A stretch of DNA of 64,000 nt from Lysinibacillus sp. SGAir0095 (GCF_005491425.1 NZ_CP028083.1:2132001-2196000); one strand, 5' to 3'. Positions 8,231 to 17,582 are shown, counted from the stretch's first letter. Notes: generated by a model from the sequence alone, not told the origin. Translations and numbers: made by a program.

Positions 8231-9538
8231 TTAATAGAACATGATTGCTACAATTAAGCCTGGAATCGCAGCGATTAATGGAGCTATTACACAAGTTGCA
8301 AAAATATGCTTATAGGCATCTTTATGAGTTAACCCCGCAACGACCAAGGTAGTAATAACTGCCCCGTTATGCGGCAATGCATCTAATCCACCAGAAGCAA
8401 TCGATACAATTCTGTGGAATGCTTCTTTATTGACTCCAAGTTTTAAGTAAAGGTCTGTTAGTGTCTCCATAGCAATTGCTAATCCCCCTGAACTGGATCC
8501 GGTAATACCTGCCAACAAATTTGTGGCGATAAATAAAGAAATTAAAGGGTTGCCGGGAATATTTGTTACAAAATCCTGGAACACAACAAAGCCGGAAGTG
8601 GCAGCAATAACAGCACCATAGCCAACGTCTGCTGAAGTATTAATGATTGGTAATACTGCATTTGTTGCACCGATATTAATCGTATCTTTTTTCTTGTCAA
8701 CATATTTCCAAAAAATAATAGCGCTTACGAATAAAGTAATCATCAGAGTATAAAGTACTTCTAGCTTTACAAGGTTTAGAAGGACCAACAGTAAAATTGG
8801 AGGCACTAGACTTAGTATTAGGCTTGGTAATTTCTTGTCGGCGTATTTGTCGTCTATTGGTTCCTTTTCTTTTTCTAGATTTTTCATGTTGGCGAAAGTT
8901 TCACCGCGTATTTCAGAGCGTTTTAAAGCGAAGCGGATGTACCAAATGTTTAAGATGATTACTGCAACTGCACTCACTAACCCAATCCATGCACCAGAAG
9001 TTACTGTTGTTCCCAAATAGGTTGTAGGAATGATGTTCTGTACAGCAGGAGTTCCTGGTAACATCGTCATCGTAAAAGTAGCCATACCTGGCATAAATGC
9101 CGCAATGAATAAATGCCAAGGAATATCCATCTCTTTAAAAATTGGTTTTGCAATTGGTAGAATAGCAAAGATGACAACAAATAAGCTTACTCCACCATAG
9201 GTTAATAGTGCACAAACGAACATGATTGTGACCAATACTCTCAATTTGCTTTTTCTACCGGACAGCCTTAATAGATAGTCGGCAATTGTGCGTGCAGCCC
9301 CAGACTCTTCCATAAACTTACCGAACATCGCAGCAAATAAGAAAATTAAAAAATAGTTCTTCACATAATTTGTAAAGCCGCTCATATAGGCTGTTTGAAA
9401 GGTCTCCAAAATCGGCATATTATTCAGGACAATAACAAACAAACTGACAACTGGCGCAATAATGACAATTGTAAAGCCACGCATAGCTAAAACCACAAGC
9501 AAGATTAAAGATAGTGCAATAATAAATAAACTCCACAT
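8231..9538 (-). CDS. yxjC: GntP-family permease, first gene of ketone-body operon
   Basis: 435 residues with 12 or so membrane helices. Segments such as G-K-F-M-E-E-S-G-A-A, G-T-P-A-V-Q-N, G-S-S-S-G-G-L-A-I-A and L-P-H-N-G-A-V-I-T-T are characteristic of GntP-family carriers. B. subtilis YxjC has the same family and the same neighbours (scoA, scoB, yxjF), which suggests uptake of 3-hydroxybutyrate or a related short acid. It leads the operon, with AAAGAGGTG before ATG 9538 and a cre site about 85-95 bases upstream. Confidence 0.88.
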   Translation of the reverse strand: MWSLFIIALSLILLVVLAMRGFTIVIIAPVVSLFVIVLNNMPILETFQTAYMSGFTNYVKNYFLIFLFAAMFGKFMEESGAARTIADYLLRLSGRKSKLRVLVTIMFVCALLTYGGVSLFVVIFAILPIAKPIFKEMDIPWHLFIAAFMPGMATFTMTMLPGTPAVQNIIPTTYLGTTVTSGAWIGLVSAVAVIILNIWYIRFALKRSEIRGETFANMKNLEKEKEPIDDKYADKKLPSLILSLVPPILLLVLLNLVKLEVLYTLMITLFVSAIIFWKYVDKKKDTINIGATNAVLPIINTSADVGYGAVIAATSGFVVFQDFVTNIPGNPLISLFIATNLLAGITGSSSGGLAIAMETLTDLYLKLGVNKEAFHRIVSIASGGLDALPHNGAVITTLVVAGLTHKDAYKHIFATCVIAPLIAAIPGLIVAIMFY

Positions 9539-9620
9539 AAATTTTCACCTCTTTTTATCTTTAATATTTTTTTTAAATAGATTCTTGTCATTTCTACTCC
9601 CTTTAAATTGAAATCGTCAG

Positions 9621-9634
9621 TGAAAGCGCTTTAG
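9621..9634 (-). promoter_or_regulatory. cre site (CcpA) upstream of the ketone-body operon
   Basis: TGAAAGCGCTTTAG matches the CcpA operator pattern (TGNAARCGNWWNCA) except at the last two bases and has the CG-centred dyad AAAGCGCTTT. It lies 83-96 bases before the start codon of the first gene, where it could repress the operon in good carbon sources. Confidence 0.7.
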
Positions 9635-9756
9635 AAAAAAATCGGAAGTAAAGTTAACAAAGGTGTGGTTAATGAGTCTCGCAAATATTAAATCATTCTA
9701 TTAGAGAGGAAGTGGTGATATTCATAGATTCAGTAGTTTTATTTAGGAGGCATTAC

Positions 9757-9788
9757 GAAAAAAAGAATGCATATCGCATCCTTTTTTC
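9757..9788 (-). terminator. Terminator of the MBL-fold hydrolase gene
   Basis: Hairpin GGATGC-GATAT-GCATTC within flanking A and T runs, on the minus strand about ten bases after the stop codon at 9799. Confidence 0.75.
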
Positions 9789-9798
9789 ATGAATTTAT

Positions 9799-10659
9799 TT
9801 AGTTTTCTAAACCATCGACATAACGGCCGTATTTTGGTATTGCAATTTGGTCAAAATCATTTACTAATTTAGTTAAGTTGTCAGTCAACTCACTACCTTT
9901 CATCGGTAAACCATGGCCTGTGATGGCGACAGTCGGTTTTAAATCTTTCAGTATCTTTACGGAGTGCCAGGATAGCTTCCAATCAGATGTAAAATAACGC
10001 GGCGGACCACTAATTTCCTTTTCCTGTACCAGAACTTTAAAGAGGGATTCCTGTTTAACCGTTACAAAAGCATCACCAGCAATCAATGCACTATCTGTTT
10101 CCCTAAAGAAGGAAACATGTCCAGGAGAATGCCCAGGTGTATGCACCCATTTCCAATCCTTTAGCACCGGGATTGAACCATCACTAGGCAAAGGTTTTAC
10201 ATGGTGTCCTAAATTGATTGGCTCGTTCGGAAAATAAGGAGAAATCCTTGCAATAAGTCCACCTTCCACGCTTGAGTCAGCTTCAGGATAGCTCTTTTGC
10301 CCTGTTAAATATGGAATTTCTAATTCATGGGCATAAACGGGGACATTCCAATGCTCGACTAACTCGATTATTGCCCCTACATGATCAAAATGCCCATGGG
10401 TTAACACAATGCCGTTTGGACGTGCATTTGATCCGAAGCGCTTTTCAGCTTCTTTAATAATCGTATTAACGGATTTGGGCATCCCTGCATCAACTAAAGT
10501 CCACCCTGTCGGATTGTTCGGTTCGCCAATCATACACAAATTGACAACCTGAACAGTAAATGAATAAATATCAGGCATAATCTCTTGACCTTTTCCACTA
10601 GAAACTGATGACATAGGAATATATTTATAATCCTCACCATAATTCATTTGTTCAGACAA
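9799..10659 (-). CDS. MBL-fold metallo-hydrolase
   Basis: 286 residues. Zinc-site motif T-H-G-H-F-D-H at residues 87-93, then H-T-P-G-H-S-P-G-H, G-D-A-F and T-G-H-G supply the remaining metal ligands of a metallo-beta-lactamase fold. The family includes glyoxalase II-like thioesterases, lactonases and other hydrolases; the substrate is unknown. I place the start at TTG 10659, seven bases after AGGAGG; the frame is open six codons further but that overlaps the ribosome site. It is a single-gene unit with its own terminator, next to but separate from the ketone-body operon. Confidence 0.85.
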   Translation of the reverse strand: MSEQMNYGEDYKYIPMSSVSSGKGQEIMPDIYSFTVQVVNLCMIGEPNNPTGWTLVDAGMPKSVNTIIKEAEKRFGSNARPNGIVLTHGHFDHVGAIIELVEHWNVPVYAHELEIPYLTGQKSYPEADSSVEGGLIARISPYFPNEPINLGHHVKPLPSDGSIPVLKDWKWVHTPGHSPGHVSFFRETDSALIAGDAFVTVKQESLFKVLVQEKEISGPPRYFTSDWKLSWHSVKILKDLKPTVAITGHGLPMKGSELTDNLTKLVNDFDQIAIPKYGRYVDGLEN

Positions 10660-10837
10660 ATTTTTGCCTCCTTCCAATAGTATTTTTTCTATAAAAATAA
10701 TCCCTATTCATTCCAAAATGATAAAAACCCACAATATTTGGGGATAAGTAGTTTTAGGAGACTTTGATAAACCAGAAAAAGTTTGATGAGATCCATCGAC
10801 TATTGGAAAAAATTAAATTCATACAGTGGTTTGCCCA

Positions 10838-10870
10838 CAAAAAAACCATGTGTTTCAAACACATGGCTCA
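10838..10870 (-). terminator. Terminator of metA
   Basis: Near-perfect hairpin CCATGTGTTT / AAACACATGG (10846-10866), followed on the minus strand by seven T's, just after the metA stop codon. Confidence 0.85.
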
Positions 10871-10874
10871 CTTG

Positions 10875-11813
10875 TTAAATATGGAACTCAATTGTATCTT
10901 CTACATAGTGCCAATCAAATGGAGTTTCTTGGTATACATAATAGTTTAACCAATTGTAGAAAAGAAGATATGAATGGGCACGCCAACTATTTTTAGGCGT
11001 ATTCTTTGGATCATTATTCGGGAAGTAATTCACAGGAATGTCTACCGTGTCCCCTTTTTCTACATCACGTGCATATTCATCCGCCAATGTTGTCGCATCG
11101 TATTCTAAATGGCCAGTAATCATAATATGCTTTGTGTCTTTTGATTGTACGATGAAGGGACCCGCTTCTTCTGAATAGCTAAGTAACAGTAAATCTGGAT
11201 GATTTTGTACTTCCTCTAGCGAAACAGAAGTATGACGAGAATGCGGTGCAACATATTCATCGCTAAATCCACGCACTAAGTCAACTGTTAGGTCAGTAAT
11301 GACATGGGAATAAACACCCGAGCATTTTTTAGGAAGCTCGAACTTCCCGATATTGAAATGTTTATATAGGGCAGCCTGCGCTCCCCAACAAATATACATA
11401 CAGGAAGTAACATTAAGTTGAGCCCAGTCCATGATTTGGGATATTTCTTCCCAATAACTAACCTCTTCAAATTCCATTCGTTCCACTGGTGCTCCTGTAA
11501 TTATCATCCCATCAAAACGCCGGTGCTTTATTTCATGAAAAGTTTTGTAAAAAGTATCTAGATGTGATCTTGATACATTTCTTGAAGCATACGTAGCTGT
11601 GTTTAGAAATGTCACGTTTGTTTGTAATGGTGTGTTCCCTAAAAGGCGTAATAACTGTAGCTCCGTTTTTTCTTTTTCAGGCATCAAGTTACACACTAAG
11701 ATGTTTAATGGTCGGATTTGTTGTGTACTTGCACGGTCTTCTTCCATGACGAAAATTTTCTCTTTACGCAATATTTCTCCTGCAGGCAAATTCTTTGGTA
11801 TATTGATAGGCAT
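10875..11813 (-). CDS. metA: Homoserine O-acetyltransferase MetA
   Basis: 312 residues from ATG 11813 (GGGGGA seven bases before), starting [15 protein letters not shown] as usual for the family. The upstream in-frame start at 11861 lies in the riboswitch terminator and is rejected. Catalytic C142 sits in [10 protein letters not shown], with H and E in T-G-H-L-E-Y. Residue 111 is Glu (A-P-V-E), which is known to select acetyl-CoA; Gly there goes with succinyl-CoA. So despite the common 'succinyltransferase' label it should make O-acetyl-L-homoserine for methionine synthesis, the substrate expected for MetI at 58.8 kb. Controlled by the SAM riboswitch upstream. Confidence 0.96.
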   Translation of the reverse strand: MPINIPKNLPAGEILRKEKIFVMEEDRASTQQIRPLNILVCNLMPEKEKTELQLLRLLGNTPLQTNVTFLNTATYASRNVSRSHLDTFYKTFHEIKHRRFDGMIITGAPVERMEFEEVSYWEEISQIMDWAQLNVTSCMYICWGAQAALYKHFNIGKFELPKKCSGVYSHVITDLTVDLVRGFSDEYVAPHSRHTSVSLEEVQNHPDLLLLSYSEEAGPFIVQSKDTKHIMITGHLEYDATTLADEYARDVEKGDTVDIPVNYFPNNDPKNTPKNSWRAHSYLLFYNWLNYYVYQETPFDWHYVEDTIEFHI

Positions 11814-11862
11814 TCTTGTTCCCCCATTTCTTAACATGCCGAATTCATCTAAATCAGACAAA

Positions 11863-12023
11863 TAAAAAACCTCTCATTCCAGCGTGAGAATGAGAGGGTA
11901 TTAGTTATACGCGCACTCTTATCTCCCAAGACATAAGTCTTGCTGGAATTAGCACCTTTCTAACGATGTTAGAGGTTGCTGAAGCTTCATTGGGCCATAT
12001 CCCTCTGCTTCTCTTGATAAGAT
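11863..12023 (-). promoter_or_regulatory. SAM (S-box) riboswitch with terminator, controlling metA
   Basis: On the minus strand the leader starts CTTATCAAGAG (12023 down), continues GCAGAGGGAT, GGCCC, ATGAAGC and GCAACC, and closes with GGGAGATAAG, the standard S-box core; P1 pairs 12018-12023 with 11918-11923. A terminator hairpin CCTCTCATTC / GAATGAGAGG with T-run follows at 11863-11898. Known behaviour: SAM binding favours the terminator and shuts off methionine synthesis. Confidence 0.96.
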
Positions 12024-12039
12024 AGATGAAATTATTTAA

Positions 12040-12068
12040 ATATTAACATAGAGAATAAATATTTGCAA
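12040..12068 (-). promoter_or_regulatory. Sigma-A-type promoter of the metA leader
   Basis: TTGCAA (12063-12068) and TAATAT (12040-12045) are separated by 17 bases, placing the transcript start some 10 bases upstream of the S-box aptamer. Confidence 0.6.
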
Positions 12069-12126
12069 TATTCCATATTTCTATTTTATAAATTAATATT
12101 ACATTTTTGAAATCAAAAGAATTTTC

Positions 12127-12900
12127 CTATTGTCGTGTCAATTTATCTCGCCATGTTGATTTGTCAGTTTCTTGGATGAGTTGCTCTAAAGTTTCATCCC
12201 ATTTGCTCGTTAAAGTATTCCATACGCGAGTAGAAAATAAATCTTTTACTTCATCATAAAGCAAAAATTCGATACATGGCACATCATTGACTTGGACATT
12301 TTCTACAGAATCGATAGATGTGATAAAAAGTTTTGCTTGTTCTTCCTCAGGTTCTTCAATTTCTTCTTTTTGAGACTGCAGCTCCTTGATCACAAGGTGA
12401 TCCTCAAAGCTTAACTCAGTATCTTGTACTTGATAACGGAAAATTTTCTCTGGAAAATCTTCAAATTCGAGAACTTCTTCTATATCGCCCTTTAAAAAAC
12501 TTCTATGAGTCGGGCTATAAAGAAGCTCGGTTGAAGTTCCATCCTGCTCCTCTTCAAAAACTCCATTCTCAAACTGTTTCTGCCCTTTTTCCGTTAATAG
12601 GAAGTAGTCATCTACTTTTGCAATTAGGTTGGTCTTTTGCATTTTTGATAACAAATCCTCTACAAAAAGTTGTTCTACCAGGAGAATTTCACTAATTTGT
12701 TCAGCACTTTCAAATTTTGTATCTTTCAGTGAAAGAAAAAGCATTTTCATTAGAATATCCATTTTTGTTCGAATGACTGGTTTATAGGTGACATTTAAGG
12801 TATGCACCGGAACACACCAAGTATCAGATTGAAGTATTGAAACTTCCGTTTTTTGTGTAAGTTCTAACTCAAGCGATTTCTGTAAGGAATGTAGTTCCAT
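12127..12900 (-). CDS. Winged-helix protein partnered with the SF1 helicase; function unknown
   Basis: 257 residues, acidic overall. Residues about 45-115 look like a winged helix-turn-helix: helix pattern around S-A-E-Q-I-S-E-I-L, recognition-like F-V-E-D-L-L-S-K-M-Q-K-T-N-L-I, then a wing with Y-F-L-L-T-E-K-G-Q-K. The middle is Glu-rich (E-E-I-E-E-P-E-E-E-Q), the C-terminus is a mixed domain rich in W and K/D. I do not recognise the family. AGGAGG lies four bases before ATG 12900 and only 15 bases separate it from the helicase gene, so both are made from one mRNA. It could tether the helicase to DNA or regulate it; both ideas are inference. Confidence 0.72.
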   Translation of the reverse strand: MELHSLQKSLELELTQKTEVSILQSDTWCVPVHTLNVTYKPVIRTKMDILMKMLFLSLKDTKFESAEQISEILLVEQLFVEDLLSKMQKTNLIAKVDDYFLLTEKGQKQFENGVFEEEQDGTSTELLYSPTHRSFLKGDIEEVLEFEDFPEKIFRYQVQDTELSFEDHLVIKELQSQKEEIEEPEEEQAKLFITSIDSVENVQVNDVPCIEFLLYDEVKDLFSTRVWNTLTSKWDETLEQLIQETDKSTWRDKLTRQ

Positions 12901-12915
12901 TTTTCCTCCTTAAAT

Positions 12916-15900
12916 TTACGAAATGTAACTCTCGATTGTATTTCGATAACCGTCTTGGGACTTCACAGTATTTAATAGTGTTTTATACATTTTGCGAGTT
13001 TCTTCTTTTTTCGGACGATTCACAAACATTTCTGTACTTCCAATTAATACAAGTAATTCTCTTGCTCGCGATAAAGCAACATTTAAACGACGATAATCTT
13101 TGGCAAATCCGATATCACCATATTTATTATCATTATTACGAACCATACTCACCAAAATCACATCCATCTCCATCCCCTGGAATTTATCGACAGAACCAGT
13201 TCGGATGTGTAAATGAGGGAGGTTTAGTTCCTGTTCAATAAGTCGATCAATTCGTTTTACCTGGGCAGCATAGAAACTAATAACCCCAATTGATTTTAAA
13301 TCATCTTCAGGAATTAACCCTTCCGCTTTTGCATTGGCCGTAGCTTCATTTAAATCAATTAGCATGTTTCGGATAACATTGATCTCCGATTCATTTAGTA
13401 AACTTGCGCCTTCTTTTAATAGTTCCTCGAAGAATTCTTGCTTGTTCGGGATATCCACCCATAATAGATGTTCTTTTCGCTTAATGAATGGACTATCCAA
13501 TTTATGATCACGTATAGCATCTGAATCTGGAAGACCACATTGTAAGGAATCATTTCCATATTCATAGAAAGGTGAAATAGTTTTCATAATGTTCTCATGC
13601 ATACGGTATTGAATTGCAAGCATTTTCTTATTGGATGCTGGCAGGTTTTTATATAAACGTTCAAAAAGAGATTCTTCAAGAAGCTTTTCTAATTCACGTT
13701 TTTCTTCAAAGGTATTACTTTCTTTGATAACGGTTTCCAATGTTTCTTCAAATGTATCATCACCGATTAGTGGCGGTAGCTGATGGTGGTCACCAACTAG
13801 AACAACCTTTTTCCCTTTGAGCATTGGCAACAGTAGTTCTGGAGGCGTTGCTTTAGATACTTCATCAATAATAACCACATCAAAAATCGGATAATTCTCC
13901 ATAAACTCTTTATTGGCAGAAGCAACACATGTTGTCCCAATTACATTTGCATGTTTTACATAAAGTTTTCGAATTTCGTCCAAGTCATGTTCTGTTGCTT
14001 GTTCAAGTAGAGCCTTCCATTGAAGCTGCATATTTTTAGCAACTGGAAGCATTTCGATCTTCTTATGTAATTTTTCGATATCTTGCTCTACTTGTTCCAT
14101 TCTGGTCTTTGTTTTTTCAAGTTCTAGTTCAGGATTTTGCTTCGTAATTTGCTCTAATTGCTCCCCTTCTTTTTCAAGCTGAATTCCTTTAGAGTTAAGC
14201 TCTTTTAATTGGGCAATAGTCTCTTTCAAAACGGATTCACCAGTAGTGATTTGCTCCTGTAGGCTTTCAAGCTCAAGCTGTTTTTTCGATTCTTGGTTTT
14301 TTAGTCCATCGATTTTTTCTTTATTTTGCTCGAGCTCCATTATTTCTTTTTCCAATACATCACGAACAGTTTGAATTTCTGCGATTGAAGGAATAGACTC
14401 AATTTCCTGTATTGTGAATTCAAAGGTTTGGAGTTGTGCTTTATATTGAGCTTGTCTGGCAATTAGATTTTCTTCATTTGTTTTTAACGAAAGCATAGCA
14501 CTTTGATCAATTCCACCTTGCTGCAGCATTTGATCAACCATATCTTCTTTGATTTTATTAAAAACTAATAGCGATTCATCAATCAAAGCGCGATAACGAT
14601 GGGCTAATTCATTTAAGACGAGTCTTCTTATATAAAGACCTTGAATGGAACGAACCCCATTGTCTTTATTAATCTTCTTTTGCGCAAAGGCACGGCTTAG
14701 CTTCGTTAAAAATTCATCAATTTCTTGTAGAGAATAATGATGATTTACCGGTAAATCCGGTGCTTGTACTTGGATTCCAAGAGCAGATCTACTATACTCA
14801 ATTGCTTTATCTAACCGAGTTGAAATTTCATTAATTGATTTGAAGCCTATCAATTGTTCATGAATTTTTTCCATGTCAGAAAATAGTCGATTTAGGACGT
14901 ACCCTCTACGTATTTGATTATTTTCTATGAACGATTCGACTTCATGCACCTTTTTTAAGGCTTGTACTTCTTGTATAGTTGCATCCATCATGCTACTGCG
15001 CTCTTCAAAGCTTTTTCTTTGGCCTTTGACCCCATCTAACTGTAACTCAATTGTTTCAAGCTCGGATTTCACTTGAATATATTCAAGCATTCTTTGACTT
15101 TTTTCAATATTGTTTTTTGCTTTTTGAACCTCTTCATCGATAGTAGTGGCAGTACCAATCGCTTCTAAGCTATTCCTTAATTCATTTAAACGAGCTGAAA
15201 TTTTATCGCGCGATTCAATAAGCTTTTGGAGTGTTTCTTCTGTTTTTTCACGTTCTTTTTTAAGGGGAATGATTTGTTTTTTTATTCCAGAAATATCTTC
15301 TGAAATGGCCGCTAATTTTTCCTTAGCAGCTTCCTTGTTTTTTATTTCCTTAAGTAATCTAATTTCTTTATCGTTTAGGGTTGCTATTTCAGTTTGGCAG
15401 TTCGTAATTTCTTCTTTTAACTGCTGTTCCTTTAAGTTATGCCCCTCTATTTCTTTTGTAATGGCTTCATAGGTTTGCTTTTTCCAATACTCGGCAACAT
15501 TTTCTTCAATAAATTTTTTACCCTCTTCTTCGATACTCTCGGTACGTCCATAACGAAGAATTCGAATATCCTTATTGGATAATAATCGACTTAATGCATT
15601 ATCCACCGCTAAGTTTGACTGTGAAGCGATTAAAGTTTTTAGACCTGCTTTAGCATTTTGGTAGCAAATTTCAGAAATTACTGTTGTTTTACCTGTACCT
15701 GGTGGCCCTTGAATAACATATAAATCCTCTGCTGAAATGGCTCCAGCAACAGCAGCCCTTTGATATTCATTTAAATTATTATGGAATTCAATCTCTACTT
15801 CATTTTTCCGCTCACTAATTTTCGGTGTATCTTCAAATAGAATATTTTCCAAGTTTGGGTTTGCTGACAAGCCTTCCTTTAGTCGCTCGAAGCCTTTTAA

Positions 15901-16701
15901 CAGTCGGTTTAACTGCGATTTTGTTGAGGCATTACTAAAAGTAATAGATTCAGACGAAAAATCAAAAGCATTGGAACGTGCAAGCTTCGCTACTTTTGGA
16001 TTTAGTTCAATTTGAACGGTCCTCTCCTGCTTATTGGTTTTCACAACTTCCCCAATTTCTCGAGGAAATCCTTTCACATAAGCACTTAGACCCTTTAGCT
16101 GCTTCCATTCCTTATCAGCAACTCCGTTACAACGAAGAGTGACCTTTGAATAGTCGGAGCTATATTGAATGGAATTAAAGGTTGCGTCAATATCATCGAT
16201 CGAAGCATTTTTATATTGGACCTTTAAGTAACCTTCCCAGCTGGATATACGTTTATTGACAAAGTCAAATCGTTCTTGCGCAATCGGTAGTTCCGCTAAG
16301 GTAGAGATAAATTCTTTCGGGTATGTATGGCCGTTTATCCGAGACGGTACAAAGCGAATACGCATTCTTTGCCGACGATTTGTTGCAACAGGTGTATTTT
16401 TACCTCGAGTTCGGAAGCTTTTTGCAACCAAACCATTTTTCATATCGAATGCACAATCCATAATCACTACGCGTTCGTCAAATTTCTTTTTCAATTTTTC
16501 ATTTCGCTGATTATCAAAGAAAATTGTTAATGATAAAGAAGTTTCTTCGACAGATTGCTTTTCAATATAAACATCAAAGGGATTTTGTAGCTTGAAGAAG
16601 GAGTGTTCATCCTGAAAGTGTTGTTTTATGGCCTCTCGAGCCGTATTCGTTAAAACAATAAAGCATTTAACAGTCTCAATCGTTTCCATCTTTTGCACCA
16701 T
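12916..16701 (-). CDS. UPF1-like SF1 helicase with long coiled-coil insert
   Basis: 1261 residues. An N-terminal region of about 300 residues without recognised catalytic motifs is followed by G-P-P-G-T-G-K-T (Walker A, near 333), I-I-D-E-V-S-K (Walker B, near 945), V-G-D-H-H-Q-L-P-P (motif III), Q-Y-R-M-H (IV), D-K-F-Q-G-M-E (V) and R-R-L-N-V-A-L-S-R-A-R (VI, near 1208), the set found in UPF1/DNA2/SMUBP2-type helicases (AAA_11/AAA_12). Between motif Ia and Walker B lie some 500 residues of Glu/Lys/Gln-rich coiled coil (about 405-930), like an SMC or Rad50 arm. AGGAGGGG precedes ATG 16701. Role unknown: RNA/DNA remodelling, repair or defence are all possible. First gene of a two-gene operon. 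Confidence 0.9.
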   Translation of the reverse strand: MVQKMETIETVKCFIVLTNTAREAIKQHFQDEHSFFKLQNPFDVYIEKQSVEETSLSLTIFFDNQRNEKLKKKFDERVVIMDCAFDMKNGLVAKSFRTRGKNTPVATNRRQRMRIRFVPSRINGHTYPKEFISTLAELPIAQERFDFVNKRISSWEGYLKVQYKNASIDDIDATFNSIQYSSDYSKVTLRCNGVADKEWKQLKGLSAYVKGFPREIGEVVKTNKQERTVQIELNPKVAKLARSNAFDFSSESITFSNASTKSQLNRLLKGFERLKEGLSANPNLENILFEDTPKISERKNEVEIEFHNNLNEYQRAAVAGAISAEDLYVIQGPPGTGKTTVISEICYQNAKAGLKTLIASQSNLAVDNALSRLLSNKDIRILRYGRTESIEEEGKKFIEENVAEYWKKQTYEAITKEIEGHNLKEQQLKEEITNCQTEIATLNDKEIRLLKEIKNKEAAKEKLAAISEDISGIKKQIIPLKKEREKTEETLQKLIESRDKISARLNELRNSLEAIGTATTIDEEVQKAKNNIEKSQRMLEYIQVKSELETIELQLDGVKGQRKSFEERSSMMDATIQEVQALKKVHEVESFIENNQIRRGYVLNRLFSDMEKIHEQLIGFKSINEISTRLDKAIEYSRSALGIQVQAPDLPVNHHYSLQEIDEFLTKLSRAFAQKKINKDNGVRSIQGLYIRRLVLNELAHRYRALIDESLLVFNKIKEDMVDQMLQQGGIDQSAMLSLKTNEENLIARQAQYKAQLQTFEFTIQEIESIPSIAEIQTVRDVLEKEIMELEQNKEKIDGLKNQESKKQLELESLQEQITTGESVLKETIAQLKELNSKGIQLEKEGEQLEQITKQNPELELEKTKTRMEQVEQDIEKLHKKIEMLPVAKNMQLQWKALLEQATEHDLDEIRKLYVKHANVIGTTCVASANKEFMENYPIFDVVIIDEVSKATPPELLLPMLKGKKVVLVGDHHQLPPLIGDDTFEETLETVIKESNTFEEKRELEKLLEESLFERLYKNLPASNKKMLAIQYRMHENIMKTISPFYEYGNDSLQCGLPDSDAIRDHKLDSPFIKRKEHLLWVDIPNKQEFFEELLKEGASLLNESEINVIRNMLIDLNEATANAKAEGLIPEDDLKSIGVISFYAAQVKRIDRLIEQELNLPHLHIRTGSVDKFQGMEMDVILVSMVRNNDNKYGDIGFAKDYRRLNVALSRARELLVLIGSTEMFVNRPKKEETRKMYKTLLNTVKSQDGYRNTIESYIS

Positions 16702-16934
16702 GACTACACCCCTCCTGTTCGTTTCAAATTTTTCTCATAAACTTTATTATATCAAGATTTTTTCCTTCTTGGTAGCTTGACAAAAATAGTTTGAAAGTTG
16801 TTAATACTGTATAGGTTATTTGTCTTTTGCGGAATAAGAACTCTATTACAGCTTGATTTTCGGACACTTCGTTTATGATTATCAACTTATATTTTAAAGT
16901 CGACCTTTTCAATTCATATATTGATCGAAATAAA

Positions 16935-16965
16935 TGAAAACAGACTAGCGAAATGGCTAGTCTGC
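16935..16965 (-). terminator. Terminator of the thioesterase gene
   Basis: Perfect 9-bp stem CAGACTAGC / GCTAGTCTG (16941-16949 with 16956-16964) followed by TTTTC on the minus strand. Confidence 0.8.
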
Positions 16966-16973
16966 AATAAAAT

Positions 16974-17399
16974 TTACTTCTTATTAAGTGCAATCTCTAA
17001 ATATTTTGCATCCCAAACCGGGTCGACTTTACTTAGTGGATATGGTCGGAAGCTATCTTTCTTAACTAAGGTATGTAAAGAAGTCGCAGTTGCTGCAATC
17101 GAACCATCTTCATGTAAAATTTCGTAGCCGTAAACTGTTTTGAGCCTTGAATGGGATTCTACCCAAGTTTTCACAGTAGCAACTTGTCCATAACGCATGG
17201 CTTTTTTATATTGAATGGATAAATCTAACACTGGAGAAATATACCCCTGTTCCTCTAGCCCAGCATAATTAAAACCAGCATCACTCACCAATTGAGTACG
17301 ACCGATTTCCATCCAAACCAAATAATTTGCGTGGTATACCACACCCATCTGATCTGTCTCGGCATAACGTATTTCTATTTGTTTTTCACTTACAAACAT
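16974..17399 (-). CDS. Acyl-CoA thioesterase, 4HBT (hot-dog) family, YneP-like
   Basis: 141 residues from ATG 17399, which has GAGGTGATT before it; the frame is open 11 codons further but lacks a site. R-Y-A-E-T-D-Q-M-G-V-V-Y-H-A-N-Y is the hallmark of the YbgC/4-hydroxybenzoyl-CoA thioesterase group, with the Asp as catalytic residue, and the rest fits a single hot-dog domain. It resembles B. subtilis YneP, which lies beside citB there. It should hydrolyse an acyl-CoA in the cytosol; chain length unknown. Monocistronic with its own terminator. Confidence 0.87.
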   Translation of the reverse strand: MFVSEKQIEIRYAETDQMGVVYHANYLVWMEIGRTQLVSDAGFNYAGLEEQGYISPVLDLSIQYKKAMRYGQVATVKTWVESHSRLKTVYGYEILHEDGSIAATATSLHTLVKKDSFRPYPLSKVDPVWDAKYLEIALNKK

Positions 17400-17582
17400 T
17401 TTAATCACCTCGTACTCATTATAGCTCAACAAACATTGATTTGTAGGAATATTGTTTGGCTCAATATTTGTTGATGGCTTTCTTCGATAAGCTTTTTATG
17501 ATTTTAAAATATTTTGTTGTTTTAAACTTAATCGATTGTAATAAAATTCTTTAATTTAATATTTTAATTTTCAGATAACTCA

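Noticed and set aside
9710-9790. Short plus-strand frame with GAGAGGAAG before GTG
   Set aside because: It overlaps the hydrolase terminator and gives an implausible peptide.
10764-10949. Plus-strand frame of 61 codons with TTG start behind GGAG
   Set aside because: The first 25 codons look somewhat protein-like, but the rest reads through the metA terminator and into metA on the other strand.
11814-11861. Longer start for metA at 11861
   Set aside because: It lies at the T run of the riboswitch terminator, and the family starts at MPIN, where residue numbering (E111, C142) also fits.
16724-16993. Open frame of 89 codons on the minus strand
   Set aside because: It runs through the thioesterase terminator and an AT-rich spacer, has no ribosome site and no protein-like composition.
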